64,000 bases of DNA from positions 1,674,001-1,738,000 of the forward strand of contig NZ_CP139779.1 in assembly GCF_034421375.1 (NCBI RefSeq). Direction: 5' to 3'. Below the pieces are notes generated by a model. That model worked only from the letters and a program-made list of their open reading frames with translations, ran no database searches and was not told where the DNA came from. The translations under genes were made by a program, and so were the position numbers. Below are positions 10,098 through 18,951 of the stretch, piece by piece. The first letter of the stretch is position 1; each line of letters begins with the position of its first letter. Source of the stretch: Microbacterium invictum (lineage in GTDB: Bacteria > Actinomycetota > Actinomycetes > Actinomycetales > Microbacteriaceae).

Positions 10098-11204
10098 ATG
10101 ACTCTCATCGACTCAGATCCCGACACCGGCCTCGCACCGCTGAAGTTCGCGGTCGCCAAGAACCTCGCGGCCAAGACGCCGGCGGAGCGCGACGCGATCC
10201 TGGCCAACCCCGGCTTCGGCACGCACTTCACCGACCACATGGTCGACATCTGCTGGTCGGTCGGCGGCGGGTGGCACCGCCCGCGCGTGCAGCCGTACGG
10301 CCCGATCGCGATGGACCCCGCGGCTGCCGTCCTCCACTACGGGCAGGAGATCTTCGAGGGGATCAAGGCCTATCGCCACGCCGACGGCTCGATCCACACC
10401 TTCCGGCCCGATCAGAACGGCCGACGCCTCCAGCGCTCCGCGCGGCGGCTCGCCCTCCCGGAGCTCCCGGTGAGCTACTTCATCCAGTCGCTGCGCGAAC
10501 TCATCGCCGTCGACGGCGCCTGGGTGCCGGGCGGCGCCGACCAGAGCCTGTACCTCCGTCCGTTCATGTTCGCCAAGGAGGCCTTCCTCGGCGTGCGTCC
10601 CGCGCACAAGGTCAACTACTACGTGATCGCGAGTCCCGCGGGCGCGTACTTCAAGGGCGGCGTCCAGCCGGTCTCGATCTGGTTGAGCGAGGACTACTCC
10701 CGCGCCGGCAAGGGCGGCACGGGAGCGGCCAAGACCGGGGGCAATTACGCCGCCAGCCTGCTGCCGCAGTCGGAGGCCTACGAGAACGAGTGCGACCAGG
10801 TGGTGTTCCTCGACGAGAAGCGCAACGTCGAAGAACTCGGCGGCATGAACATCATCTTCGTGTACAAGGACGGCCGGATCGTCACCCCCCAGTCGGAGTC
10901 GATCCTCGAGGGGATCACCCGCGACTCCATCCTGCAGCTCGCGATCGATCGCGGTCACCACGTCGAAGGACGCGCGGTGTCCATCGGCGAGTGGCGTGAG
11001 GGCGTCGCCTCCGGTGACATCGTCGAGGTCTTCGCGTGCGGCACCGCCGCCGTCGTCACGCCGATCGGTGTGCTGAAGGGGAGGGACTTCCTCGACGAGC
11101 AGCCTGTGGGCGAGCTCGCCCTGTCGCTGCGCGAAGAACTCACCGACATCCAGTACGGTCGCCGCGAAGACCGTCACGGTTGGCTGCTGCGGCTCGACGA
11201 CTGA
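10098..11204 (+). CDS. ilvE: Branched-chain amino acid aminotransferase
   Basis: PLP enzyme of fold type IV that makes valine, isoleucine and leucine from their keto acids with glutamate. 368 residues, the length of the long (group II) bacterial form. Visible are YGPIAMDPAAAVLHYGQEIFEG near residue 65-85, RLQRSARRL, YLRPFMFA, the PLP lysine in GAAKTGGNYAAS (about residue 213), and EELGGMNIIF, ITRDSIL and FACGTAAVVTPI of the cofactor phosphate pocket. It directly follows leuB with 38 bases between them, so both may share an mRNA in addition to the local promoter. Confidence 0.96.
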   Translation: MTLIDSDPDTGLAPLKFAVAKNLAAKTPAERDAILANPGFGTHFTDHMVDICWSVGGGWHRPRVQPYGPIAMDPAAAVLHYGQEIFEGIKAYRHADGSIHTFRPDQNGRRLQRSARRLALPELPVSYFIQSLRELIAVDGAWVPGGADQSLYLRPFMFAKEAFLGVRPAHKVNYYVIASPAGAYFKGGVQPVSIWLSEDYSRAGKGGTGAAKTGGNYAASLLPQSEAYENECDQVVFLDEKRNVEELGGMNIIFVYKDGRIVTPQSESILEGITRDSILQLAIDRGHHVEGRAVSIGEWREGVASGDIVEVFACGTAAVVTPIGVLKGRDFLDEQPVGELALSLREELTDIQYGRREDRHGWLLRLDD

Positions 11205-11228
11205 CCGTTTCCCGCCGGAGGCGATCGC

Positions 11229-11234
11229 TAGGCT
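11229..11234 (+). promoter_or_regulatory. -10 element TAGGCT of leaderless start at 11241
   Basis: TAGGCT ends exactly 6 bases before GTG 11241. Confidence 0.6.
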
Positions 11235-11240
11235 GAGCGG

Positions 11241-12017
11241 GTGAGAGTCGCCCGCTTCAGCCACAACGACACGATCAGCTACGGAATCGTCGACGACGGC
11301 GAGCTCGTCGTCCTCGCCGGCGACCCCCTGTTCGCCGGGTTCGACACGACGGGGGAGCGGGTGGCGCTCGGCGCCGTGACTCTCCTCGCCCCCGTCATCC
11401 CGCGATCGAAGATCGTCTGCGTCGGACGAAACTACCGGGATCACGCCGCAGAGCTCGGCAACGATGTGCCCGCCGAGCCGCTGCTGTTCTTCAAGCCCAA
11501 CACCGCCGTCATCGGGCCGGGCGACGCCATCGTGCTGCCGCCGCAGTCGGAGCGCGTGGACTTCGAGGGGGAGCTGGCGGCGGTGATCGGGCGGGTGGCC
11601 AAGAACGTCCCGGCTGAGCGTGCCCTGGAGTACGTGTTCGGCTACACGATCGGCAACGACGTCACGGCCCGCGACCTGCAGCGCAGCGACGGGCAGTGGT
11701 CGCGGGCGAAGGGCTTCGACACGTTCTGCCCCCTCGGACCCGCGATCGAGACCGAGTTCGACCCGACCGCCGCCGCCCGGCTGACCACCCGCCGCAATGG
11801 TGAGACCGTGCAGAGCGCGCCGCTGACCGACATGATCTTCTCCGTCGCCGACATCATCGCCTACGCATCGGCGGCCTTCACCCTGCTCCCCGGCGATGTC
11901 GTGCTCACCGGAACCCCCGCGGGGGTCGGCCCGATCACCGCCGGCGACACCGTGGACGTCGAGATCGAAGGACTCGGAACACTCCGCAACGTCGCCCGCG
12001 CCCCCGGCGAGGGATGA
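11241..12017 (+). CDS. Fumarylacetoacetate hydrolase family protein
   Basis: 258 residues with the FAH C-terminal fold, which in this family cleaves or decarboxylates beta-diketo or oxaloacetate-like acids with a divalent metal. The conserved [20 protein letters not shown], metal ligands in [35 protein letters not shown] and the terminal [14 protein letters not shown] are all present. The exact substrate cannot be read; oxaloacetate tautomerase, acylpyruvase and 2-hydroxyhepta-2,4-diene-1,7-dioate isomerase are all possible for this size. The GTG start is leaderless. The stop overlaps the start of the following MFS gene. Confidence 0.9.
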   Translation: MRVARFSHNDTISYGIVDDGELVVLAGDPLFAGFDTTGERVALGAVTLLAPVIPRSKIVCVGRNYRDHAAELGNDVPAEPLLFFKPNTAVIGPGDAIVLPPQSERVDFEGELAAVIGRVAKNVPAERALEYVFGYTIGNDVTARDLQRSDGQWSRAKGFDTFCPLGPAIETEFDPTAAARLTTRRNGETVQSAPLTDMIFSVADIIAYASAAFTLLPGDVVLTGTPAGVGPITAGDTVDVEIEGLGTLRNVARAPGEG

Positions 12018-13312
12018 TGGCCGCGGGTCCGGATGCCGCGGACCCGGCGCGCTCGTCCGCGACGACCGGGCTCGCCGAGGACCTCGCCGTGGCGGCGGTC
12101 GTCCAGCGCCGGACGGTCCGGGTGCTCTCGGCCGGGCAGATCCTCGGCGGCATCGCCTTCGGAGCGACGATCTCGCTCGGCGCGATCCTCGCCGGCGAGG
12201 TCTCGGGGGAGGAGTCGCTATCGGGTCTCGCCGCCGCGGCGGTCACCCTCGGCACGGCCTTCACGGCCGTTCCGCTCGCCGCGCTGGCGCGGCGCCGAGG
12301 CCGGCGCCTGTCGCTGGCCGCCGGGATGGCGATCGCCCTCGTCGGTGTCGCGGGCGTCATCACCGCCGTCGGGGCGGCGTCCTTCCCGCTCCTGCTGGTC
12401 GCCTTCCTCCTGGTCGGCGCGGGGCAGGCGGCGAACCTGCAGTCGCGATTCGCCGCCGCCGACCTCGCCACCGACGCCACTCGCGGACGCGATCTGTCGA
12501 TCGTCGTCTGGGCGACGACGATCGGAGCAGTCCTCGGCCCGAACCTCACCGGGCCCGGCGAGGCGATCGGCGACCTCCTCGGTCTCCCTTCCCTCACCGG
12601 TCCCTACGTGTTCACCCTCATCGGTCAGTCACTGGCGATTGCGCTGTATCTCCTGGCGCTCCGGCCCGACCCACTCCTGACCGCGCAGCAGCTCGTCATC
12701 CGCCGCGCGACGGCGGGCGGGTCCGCCATTGTGCCGCGGAGCGATCGCCCGGGGCCGGCGCGATACGCCATCTTCGCCATCTCGGCTGCGCACGGAGTGA
12801 TGGTGTCGGTCATGGCGATGACTCCGGTGCACCTGCTCCACCAGGGGGCGACCCTCACGGTGATCGGCTTTACGATCAGCCTCCACATCGCCGGCATGTA
12901 CGCCGCCGCACCCGTGTTCGGACTGCTCGCCGACCGGATCGGTCGCATCCCCACGATCCTTCTCGGGCAGGCGATCCTCGCCGCCGCGCTGGTGACGGCC
13001 TCGTTCGGTCAGGACTCGACCCTGTGGGTCACGGTCGGACTCATCCTCCTCGGCCTCGGCTGGAGCGCGTCGACGGTCGCGGGCTCGGCACTTCTGACCG
13101 AGGCGTCGTCGGAGGCGCGACGCACGCGCCGCCAGGGCCTCAGCGACTTCCTCATGAGCCTCGTCGGCGCGGGCGGAGCGATCCTTGCGGGAGTGGTGCT
13201 CGGCTGGATCGGATACGGCGGACTCGCGCTCGTCGTCGCCCTCGGCGTCATCGCCACGAGCGCACTCGCACCCCTGGCCGCCCCTCGGCGGCGCGCGTCC
13301 GTCAGCGGGTGA
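12014..13312 (+). CDS. MFS transporter, 12-helix type
   Basis: 432 residues with about 12 hydrophobic helices in two halves. A long cytoplasmic loop after helix 6 contains [13 protein letters not shown], and the second half carries [13 protein letters not shown], a clear motif A. No substrate can be assigned. The start is ATG 12014 or ATG 12017 (tandem), overlapping the FAH stop, so it is coupled to that gene and may move its substrate or product (inference). At its 3' end it overlaps the convergent PLP enzyme gene by 11 bases. Confidence 0.85.
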   Translation: MMAAGPDAADPARSSATTGLAEDLAVAAVVQRRTVRVLSAGQILGGIAFGATISLGAILAGEVSGEESLSGLAAAAVTLGTAFTAVPLAALARRRGRRLSLAAGMAIALVGVAGVITAVGAASFPLLLVAFLLVGAGQAANLQSRFAAADLATDATRGRDLSIVVWATTIGAVLGPNLTGPGEAIGDLLGLPSLTGPYVFTLIGQSLAIALYLLALRPDPLLTAQQLVIRRATAGGSAIVPRSDRPGPARYAIFAISAAHGVMVSVMAMTPVHLLHQGATLTVIGFTISLHIAGMYAAAPVFGLLADRIGRIPTILLGQAILAAALVTASFGQDSTLWVTVGLILLGLGWSASTVAGSALLTEASSEARRTRRQGLSDFLMSLVGAGGAILAGVVLGWIGYGGLALVVALGVIATSALAPLAAPRRRASVSG

Positions 13313-14378
13313 GTGCTCCCACGGCGAGGTCGACGTCCTCGTCGTCGTTGAAGACGTGGAACGCCACACGCGCTCGCCCGGCCCGCCCCGATGCGACCAC
13401 ACCGCGTGCCGACAGGCGCGCCAGGTCCCGCCCATCGTGGTCGGACCACGTCACGATCGGCGTCGGCCGCACGGGGCGCGCGAGTCCCAGCTTCTCTCGG
13501 AAGGACGCTGCGAGATCGGTGGTGGCGGCGTAGACCTCGTCCGGCGGCAGAGCACGAAAGAGCGCGAGTGCGGGCTCGGCGCCGGCGAAGGCCTGCCAGG
13601 CGGGTGACACGTCGAATCGGGACGCATCGTCGGCGAGCACGACGTCGGCTCCGTAGCACGAGGACCACGGATCACTCCCCGCGTACCAGCCCGCGAAACG
13701 CGGCGGCAGAATCCGCTGCATCCGCTCCGACACCACCGCGAACGCAACCCCCCGCGGAGCGCACAGCCATTTGTAGGCATGGCAGATCGTCACGTCGAAT
13801 CGATCAGCATGGACGTCGAGCCATCCCACAGCCTGAGTGGCGTCGCACAGGGTGAGTGCGCCATGGCGCTCGGCCGCGGTGACGATCGCGGAATCGTCCG
13901 CGACGTCTCCCGTCCCCGACTGGACCAGCGAGAAGGCCACGAGCCAGGTGCGGTCGGTGATCTCATCGGCGAGCGCGTCGAGCGGCACGGTTCTCACTGT
14001 GATCCAGGGGGAGTGGACGAAGGGCAGGATCACCGACGAGAAGTCCTCCCGCGCACAGAGCACCTCAGCGCCGTGCGGAACGGCACCGGCGGCCAGGCCG
14101 ACGAAGACCGACGCCTGCGAGCCGATCGCGACGCGGGCCGGGTTCACCCCCACCAGCGCCGCGAAATGTCGCCGGCAGTCTTCTGCGGTGCGGGTCCAGG
14201 CACCCATGTCGATCCGCCCGGTCGACCACTCATCGACTGCCGCGATAAGCGCCGCACGTCCGCGAATCGGGGGCAGCCCGGTCGTGCAAGCCGAAAGGTA
14301 GCCGCGTCGGCCGGGGAACTCCTCACGCACCGTACGCATCGTGGAAGCCGGGACCGTCGAGGAGGTCGTCACCGTCAT
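13302..14378 (-). CDS. Aminotransferase class V-fold PLP enzyme
   Basis: 358 residues, fold type I, in the group with cysteine desulfurases, selenocysteine lyases and EgtE. ACTTGLPPIRG is near the start; FSLVQSGTGDVAD and TLCDATQAVGWL contain the Asp that contacts the PLP nitrogen; CHAYKWLCAPRG contains the PLP lysine; VVASGRAGRARVAFH near the end is the RISxHxYN-like motif. The reaction is unknown. The start ATG 14378 is chosen because sequence upstream loses similarity; no good Shine-Dalgarno is present. It is divergent from a LysR gene, which probably regulates it. Confidence 0.82.
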   Translation of the reverse strand: MTVTTSSTVPASTMRTVREEFPGRRGYLSACTTGLPPIRGRAALIAAVDEWSTGRIDMGAWTRTAEDCRRHFAALVGVNPARVAIGSQASVFVGLAAGAVPHGAEVLCAREDFSSVILPFVHSPWITVRTVPLDALADEITDRTWLVAFSLVQSGTGDVADDSAIVTAAERHGALTLCDATQAVGWLDVHADRFDVTICHAYKWLCAPRGVAFAVVSERMQRILPPRFAGWYAGSDPWSSCYGADVVLADDASRFDVSPAWQAFAGAEPALALFRALPPDEVYAATTDLAASFREKLGLARPVRPTPIVTWSDHDGRDLARLSARGVVASGRAGRARVAFHVFNDDEDVDLAVGALTR

Positions 14379-14425
14379 GACTCGATGCTCGCGCGCCCTC
14401 GCCGATAGGTCCAGTGCAGGTTCGA

Positions 14426-14438
14426 CATGGAAGACATG
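14426..14438. promoter_or_regulatory. Possible LysR-type box between the divergent genes
   Basis: CATG-N5-CATG repeat in the 81-base gap, about 22-34 bases before the lysR start. LysR-type regulators usually bind in such a divergent gap; the match is short, so this is tentative. Confidence 0.25.
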
Positions 14439-14447
14439 CCCTGACGT

Positions 14448-14453
14448 TATGAT
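14448..14453 (+). promoter_or_regulatory. -10 element TATGAT of leaderless lysR-type gene
   Basis: TATGAT, close to the TATAAT consensus, ends exactly 6 bases before ATG 14460. Confidence 0.6.
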
Positions 14454-14459
14454 TTCGGC

Positions 14460-15419
14460 ATGGACGCCGAGACGCCGCTCGAGCCCGTGGTCGACGCCCA
14501 CACCCTCCGGCTCATGAAGGCGATCGGCGACGAGGGATCGCTCACGGCCGCCGCGACGGCACTGGGCTACAGCCAGCCCGCCGTGAGTCAGTCCGTCCGC
14601 CGCATCGAACAGCGCCTGGGAGTGCCCGTCGTGGAGCGTGCCGGTCGCCGCGTGCGCCTGACCGAAGCCGGCCGGGTGCTCGCCCGTCATGCGCCGGCGG
14701 TGACCACCGCCTTGGAGGCCGCCGTCGGCGAGCTGGCCGAGCTGCGCGGGCTGCGCGCCGGGCGGGTGCGGGTGGCAGCGTTCCCCTCGGCCTCCTCCGC
14801 CGTCATCCCCCGCCTTCTGCGCGTGCTTCGCACCAGGCACCCTGGAATGGAGGTGACCTTCGTCGAGGCGGAGCCGCCCGAAGCGATTGCGGCCGTGCGG
14901 GCCGATCGCGCCGACGTGGGGATCACCTTCAGCTTCCCCGGCGATCGACGCGATCCCCACCGCCTGAGCGCCGCCGGGCTCGAGGTGAGCACCCTCGGTG
15001 AGGACGATCTCCTCCTCGTCCTCCCTCGGGATCACCCGCGCGCGCACGACGGCTCCCTCACCCTGGCGGCGCTCGCGGACGAGGAATGGATCGCCGGGTG
15101 TCCCGATTGCCGTGGACACCTCATGGAGCTGTGCGAGGGCGCCGGGTTCCGACCGCGCGTCACCTTCGAAACCGACAACTACCTCGCGGTCGAGGCTCTC
15201 GTCGCGCAGGGCATGGGTGTGGCCACCCTCCCTCGGTGGGCTGTCGATTCGTTCCCCGCCCTCCCCGGCATCGTCACGCGTCCGCTTCCCGCGGCGGATC
15301 CTCGCAGCATCCACGTCGTCACCGCCCGCGAAGCTCAGCGGGTACCGGCGATCCGGGCGACCGTAGACGCGCTCCGGGCACTGCTCGCCGAGCCGGGCAG
15401 GACGAGGTCCCCCGCCTAG
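14460..15419 (+). CDS. LysR-family transcriptional regulator
   Basis: 319 residues. The winged helix-turn-helix covers residues 13-72 (DEGSLTAAATALGYSQPAVS, then RIEQRLGVPVVER and LTEAGRVLARHA), followed by the two-lobe effector-binding domain from about residue 98. The gene faces the class V PLP enzyme across 81 bases, the standard layout for a LysR protein controlling its divergent neighbour. The TAG stop is also part of the gltX -10 hexamer. The effector is unknown. Confidence 0.92.
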   Translation: MDAETPLEPVVDAHTLRLMKAIGDEGSLTAAATALGYSQPAVSQSVRRIEQRLGVPVVERAGRRVRLTEAGRVLARHAPAVTTALEAAVGELAELRGLRAGRVRVAAFPSASSAVIPRLLRVLRTRHPGMEVTFVEAEPPEAIAAVRADRADVGITFSFPGDRRDPHRLSAAGLEVSTLGEDDLLLVLPRDHPRAHDGSLTLAALADEEWIAGCPDCRGHLMELCEGAGFRPRVTFETDNYLAVEALVAQGMGVATLPRWAVDSFPALPGIVTRPLPAADPRSIHVVTAREAQRVPAIRATVDALRALLAEPGRTRSPA

Positions 15420-15422
15420 ACT
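15417..15422 (+). promoter_or_regulatory. -10 element TAGACT of gltX
   Basis: TAGACT contains the stop codon TAG of the LysR gene and ends 5 bases before GTG 15428. Confidence 0.5.
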
Positions 15423-15427
15423 GAGGG

Positions 15428-16945
15428 GTGATGCCTGCTACGCCCGATCCCCGCACCACGACCGCCACCGGCACCGACGTCCGCGTCCGGTTCTGCCCCT
15501 CCCCGACGGGTCTGCCGCACGTCGGACTCGTGCGCACGGCGCTGTTCAACTGGGCGTACGCCCGTCACCACGGCGGGACGATGGTGTTCCGTATCGAGGA
15601 CACCGACGCCGCGCGCGACAGCGAGGAGAGCTACCTCCAGCTTCTCGACGCGCTGCGCTGGCTGCGCATCGACTGGGACGAGGGCGTCGAAGTGGGCGGC
15701 CCCCACGCGCCGTACCGTCAGTCGCAACGTCACGAGATCTACCGCAGCGTGCTGGACCGGCTCATCGCCGCCGGCGCGGTGTACGAGAGCTTCTCCACCG
15801 CCGAGGAGATCGACGCGCGCAACGACGCGGCGGGGCGGGCGAAGCAGCTCGGCTACGACAACTTCGACCGCGACCTCACCGAGGAGCAGAAGGCCGCGTA
15901 CCGTGCGGAGGGCCGTGAGCCCGCGTGGCGGCTGCGGGTCCCCGACGAGGACCTCACGTACGTCGACCTCATCCGCGGCGAGGTGACCTTCCCCGCCGGG
16001 TCGTTCCCCGATTTCGTCATCGTGCGTGCAGGCGGCATCCCGCTCTACACGTTCGTCAACCCCGTCGACGACGCCCTCATGGGGATCACCCACGTGCTCC
16101 GCGGCGAAGACCTCATGCCCTCCACCGCACGTCAGCTCGCCCTGTACCGCGCCCTCATCGACGCCGGTGTGACAACCTTCATGCCCCGCTTCGGTCACAT
16201 GCCGCTCGTGCTCGGCGACGGCACGAAGAAGCTCTCCAAGCGCGACCCCCGGGCCGATCTCTTCCTCCAGCGCGAGAAGGGCTTCATCCCTGAGGGACTG
16301 CTGAACTACCTCGCCCTCCTGGGGTGGTCGATCGCTCCCGACCGCGACGTCTTCAGCCTCGACGAGCTGGTCGCCGCATTCGACATCGCCGACGTCAATC
16401 CGAACCCCGCCCGCTTCGATCAGAAGAAGGCAGAGTCGATCAACGGCGATCACATCCGGATGCTGGAACCGGCCGACTTCGCCGCCCGCCTGGTTCCCTA
16501 CCTGGTCGCGGCCGGCCTCGTCTCGGATCCGCCGTCCGAGGACCAGATCGCCCTGCTCCGCCGGGCCGCCCCGCTCGTGCAGGAGCGCATGCCCCTGCTC
16601 GGCGATGCGCCGGGGATGCTCGGTTTCCTCTTCGTCGAGGACGTCCGGTACGACGACGATGCGCTCTCCGGCCTTCCGGCGAACGCGGGTGAGGTCCTGG
16701 TGGCGAGCGTCGCGGCCCTCGAGCTCGTTCCCGCGGCGGAGTGGACGGCCGCGGCCGTGCAGGAGGCCCTGTCGCGCGCGCTCGTGGAGGAACTTGGACT
16801 GAAGCCGCGGGTGGCCTACGGTCCTCCGCGCGTGGCGATCACGGGGCGACGCGTCTCGCCGCCGCTGTTCGAGTCGATGGAGCTTCTCGGGAAAGCGGAG
16901 TCGCTGCGTCGGCTGAGCCTGCTCGTGACTCATCTCGGGGGATGA
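15428..16945 (+). CDS. gltX: Glutamyl-tRNA synthetase
   Basis: Class I synthetase that charges tRNA-Glu. 505 residues from GTG 15428 or 504 from the adjoining ATG 15431. The HIGH-type motif is [20 protein letters not shown] (about 23-42), [15 protein letters not shown] is the Glu-binding region, and KLSKRD (about residue 270) is the KMSKS equivalent; an all-helical anticodon domain follows. tRNA-Gln(CUG) lies 81 bases downstream. No glnS is seen here; in most actinobacteria this enzyme is non-discriminating and also loads tRNA-Gln for GatCAB, which is inference for this strain. Confidence 0.97.
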   Translation: MMPATPDPRTTTATGTDVRVRFCPSPTGLPHVGLVRTALFNWAYARHHGGTMVFRIEDTDAARDSEESYLQLLDALRWLRIDWDEGVEVGGPHAPYRQSQRHEIYRSVLDRLIAAGAVYESFSTAEEIDARNDAAGRAKQLGYDNFDRDLTEEQKAAYRAEGREPAWRLRVPDEDLTYVDLIRGEVTFPAGSFPDFVIVRAGGIPLYTFVNPVDDALMGITHVLRGEDLMPSTARQLALYRALIDAGVTTFMPRFGHMPLVLGDGTKKLSKRDPRADLFLQREKGFIPEGLLNYLALLGWSIAPDRDVFSLDELVAAFDIADVNPNPARFDQKKAESINGDHIRMLEPADFAARLVPYLVAAGLVSDPPSEDQIALLRRAAPLVQERMPLLGDAPGMLGFLFVEDVRYDDDALSGLPANAGEVLVASVAALELVPAAEWTAAAVQEALSRALVEELGLKPRVAYGPPRVAITGRRVSPPLFESMELLGKAESLRRLSLLVTHLGG

Positions 16946-16966
16946 GCCGCGGCATGGGCTGTCGGT

Positions 16967-16995
16967 TTGGCGAGCCGTCCGCGGTCTACTAGACT
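16967..16995 (+). promoter_or_regulatory. Promoter of tRNA-Gln (TTGGCG-17-TAGACT)
   Basis: -35 TTGGCG (16967-16972), 17-base spacer, -10 TAGACT (16990-16995). The predicted start near 17002 leaves a 25-base leader before the tRNA. Confidence 0.65.
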
Positions 16996-17026
16996 CGATC
17001 CTCGGCACGGTTCCGGCTGCGGCCAT

Positions 17027-17098
17027 TGGGGTATGGTGTAATTGGCAACACGGCTGATTCTGGTTCAGTTGTTCTTGGTTCGAGTCCAGGTACCCCAG
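17027..17098 (+). tRNA. tRNA-Gln (anticodon CTG)
   Basis: 72 bases folding as a cloverleaf. The acceptor TGGGGTA pairs with TACCCCA with G as discriminator. The anticodon stem GCTGA/TCAGT holds the loop TTCTGGT, giving CTG, which reads CAG. The T arm is CTTGG-TTCGAGT-CCAGG. The 3' CCA is not encoded (CAG follows). Confidence 0.97.
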
Positions 17099-17107
17099 CA
17101 GATGAAG

Positions 17108-17127
17108 ACCCCCGATCCGTCGGGGGT
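17108..17127 (+). terminator. Intrinsic terminator after tRNA-Gln
   Basis: Stem ACCCCCGA/TCGGGGGT with loop TCCG, followed by TTCGTCGTT, starting 10 bases after the tRNA. Confidence 0.8.
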
Positions 17128-17135
17128 TTCGTCGT

Positions 17136-18050
17136 TCATGCCGGGTGTCGCAGCTCCGCGACGCTCTCGCGGGCGAGGGTGGCGTAGGCGGGCATGTCGT
17201 CGCTCTGCCCCAGGAGAATCGTCGTGAACGCCGCCGCCCAGGCGCGCGCGCGGACCCAATCCGCGGGGGCGAAGGCACCGTCCAGGTGCCGGATGAACGC
17301 GCGGCGGCCGTCGGGGTCGAAGCACAGCCAGGCGGCGGCGAGGTCGTAGGCGGGGTCGCCGGGTGCGACGTCGATGAAGTCGATCACCGCGACCAGTCTG
17401 GGCCCGCGGGCGATGAGGTTGCCCGGGTGGAGGTCGCCGTGGATGAGCGCGGGGGCGCCGCCCCACCCGCCGACGGCAAGCCCCTCGTCCCACAGTCGCG
17501 CGAGCAGATCCGTGTCGCCGACGCTGACCGTCGCGCCGGTCCGGAGAGCGGCGAGGCGCTCTGCGATGCTCTCCGCCCGGGTGGCGAGCGCACCTCCGCG
17601 CACCGGATTGGCCGGGACGGAGCCGGGGTCGGTGGCATGGATCGCGCGGAGTGCGCGGGCGAGCGGTGGCGCCCAGGCGCCTCGATCCCTGCGAGCCACC
17701 TCCAGCCCGGCGCTGCCCTCGTGCCAGCGGACGACCGACCACGGGTAGGGGAACGTCTCGTCCGGTGGGCCCGCGAACACCACTTCCGGGGCGCCGACAC
17801 CGACCGCGACGAGGGCCTGCGACAGCGCCGGCATCACTGCCTGCTCGTGGGCGACACCGGCCGCTGCGGCGGCACGACGGGGCAGCCGCACGGCGAGTCC
17901 TTCACCCAGCCGCCAGGTCTCGCAATCCCACCCGGTCGTGTCGGGGCGCGGGGAGAGGGTCTCGGATGCGGCGTCGGAGACGTGCCGGCGGACGAGAGCC
18001 GCGACGACGGCCCTCGTGATCTCCACATCGGCAGGCGGCATGCCCGGCAT
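17136..18050 (-). CDS. Aminoglycoside-phosphotransferase-fold protein
   Basis: 304 residues of the APH/choline-kinase fold. The catalytic loop HGDLHPGN (around residue 202) and the metal-binding IDFIDVAPGDPAYDL are intact, so it should be an active small-molecule kinase. Nothing in sequence fixes the substrate; most chromosomal members of this type are not proven resistance enzymes. ATG 18050 is chosen with GGGG six bases upstream; an internal ATG at 18041 is possible. The gene starts 21 bases after the stop of the MBL-fold gene on the same strand, so they likely form a two-gene operon. Confidence 0.85.
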   Translation of the reverse strand: MPGMPPADVEITRAVVAALVRRHVSDAASETLSPRPDTTGWDCETWRLGEGLAVRLPRRAAAAAGVAHEQAVMPALSQALVAVGVGAPEVVFAGPPDETFPYPWSVVRWHEGSAGLEVARRDRGAWAPPLARALRAIHATDPGSVPANPVRGGALATRAESIAERLAALRTGATVSVGDTDLLARLWDEGLAVGGWGGAPALIHGDLHPGNLIARGPRLVAVIDFIDVAPGDPAYDLAAAWLCFDPDGRRAFIRHLDGAFAPADWVRARAWAAAFTTILLGQSDDMPAYATLARESVAELRHPA

Positions 18051-18071
18051 CCTCGTCCCCTTCGGTCGGCG

Positions 18072-18710
18072 TCAGACGTCCGTGGAATCGCCGGGGTCGA
18101 GCGCGACGAACTCGCCGCCGTTCTGCTCGGTCGCCCAGCGCAGCCGACTGCGGTGCATGTCTCTCCCGAGCACCGACAGCGTCATGTCATGGGTGCCGAA
18201 CGCCTGCCGGGGCTTGACGGCGAGCACGAAGTCGATCGCGTCGCCGATCTTCAACCAGGGAGCGCCGAGCGGCGCCGCGAGCAGCTGCACGTCGACGCCG
18301 CTCGGAACGGCGTACGAGTCGCCCGGGTAGTAGAAGACGTCGTTGACGAGGACACCCACGTTGTCGACGACCGGCAGCGACGAGTGGATGACCTCGTGCC
18401 GACCACCGAAGAAGCGGAGGCGGAACGGCCCGAGCTCGAGGGTGTCGCCCGGATCGACGACGATCACGTCGAACCCGGCCGCGGCGGCCGCCACACCCGC
18501 GGGACCGTAAATGGGCGTTCCCGGAGACATCTTCAGGATGCGTTCGAGATGATCGGCGGTCCAGTGGTCGGGGTGCTCGTGCGTGACGACGATCCCCGCC
18601 ACCTCGCCGAGGTCGTAGAGGGGATCGGTGAAGGCGCCGGGATCGATGACGAGGGTCGAGCCGGACTCTTCGAGGGTGAGCGCCGCATGTTCGTGCTTGG
18701 TGACTCGCAT
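18072..18710 (-). CDS. MBL-fold (metallo-beta-lactamase-like) hydrolase
   Basis: 212 residues from ATG 18710. The metal motif is VVTHEHPDHW (HxHxDH), with the C-terminal GTHDM and EFVALDPGDS region; it resembles the UlaG/YtnP-like short MBL proteins, whose true substrates are mostly unknown. The N-terminus MRVTKHEHAAL matches the usual family start, so I prefer ATG 18710; a longer reading from ATG 18752 would add 14 residues without family support. Neither start has a good Shine-Dalgarno. It leads into the kinase-fold gene. Confidence 0.78.
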   Translation of the reverse strand: MRVTKHEHAALTLEESGSTLVIDPGAFTDPLYDLGEVAGIVVTHEHPDHWTADHLERILKMSPGTPIYGPAGVAAAAAGFDVIVVDPGDTLELGPFRLRFFGGRHEVIHSSLPVVDNVGVLVNDVFYYPGDSYAVPSGVDVQLLAAPLGAPWLKIGDAIDFVLAVKPRQAFGTHDMTLSVLGRDMHRSRLRWATEQNGGEFVALDPGDSTDV

Positions 18711-18771
18711 TCCCCGAGTCAACAGGCGGCCGGCGACGTCGGCAAGCGCCATTCTCGGGGGCCGTCCCGAT

Positions 18772-18801
18772 TTGTTCGCGGCGCGGGGGGCATGGCATAA
18801 T
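18772..18801 (+). promoter_or_regulatory. Promoter of tRNA-Glu (TTGTTC-18-CATAAT)
   Basis: -35 TTGTTC (18772-18777), 18-base spacer, -10 CATAAT (18796-18801); start predicted near 18808, 10 bases before the mature tRNA. Confidence 0.65.
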
Positions 18802-18817
18802 CGAACGGTTGCCTGAC

Positions 18818-18890
18818 GGCCCCATCGTATAGCGGCCTAGTACGCCGCCCTCTCACGGCGGTAACGCGGGTTCGAATCCCGCTGGGGTCA
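18818..18890 (+). tRNA. tRNA-Glu (anticodon CTC)
   Basis: 73-base cloverleaf. Acceptor GGCCCCA/TGGGGTC with discriminator A; anticodon stem CCGCC/GGCGG around CTCTCAC, giving CTC (reads GAG); T arm GCGGG-TTCGAAT-CCCGC. The next three bases are CCA, so the tail may be encoded here, unlike in the tRNA-Gln gene. Confidence 0.97.
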
Positions 18891-18899
18891 CCAGCATCA

Positions 18900-18929
18900 C
18901 GAAAGCCTCCGGTTCGCCGGAGGCTTTCG
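18900..18929. terminator. Bidirectional terminator between tRNA-Glu and the kinase gene
   Basis: Perfect 13-bp stem: CGAAAGCCTCCGG and its complement around a TTCG tetraloop. It serves tRNA-Glu on the plus strand and lies just past the stop of the convergent Ser/Thr kinase gene. Confidence 0.85.
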
Positions 18930-18951
18930 TGCTTTCGAAACCATCTCGGCC

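Noticed and set aside
17136..18050. Aminoglycoside resistance gene call
   Set aside because: The fold and HGDLHPGN loop are shared by many kinases; no feature specific to known resistance enzymes is visible.
18818..18893. tRNA-associated integration site
   Set aside because: No integrase, direct repeat of the tRNA 3' end or foreign-looking DNA is found next to either tRNA.
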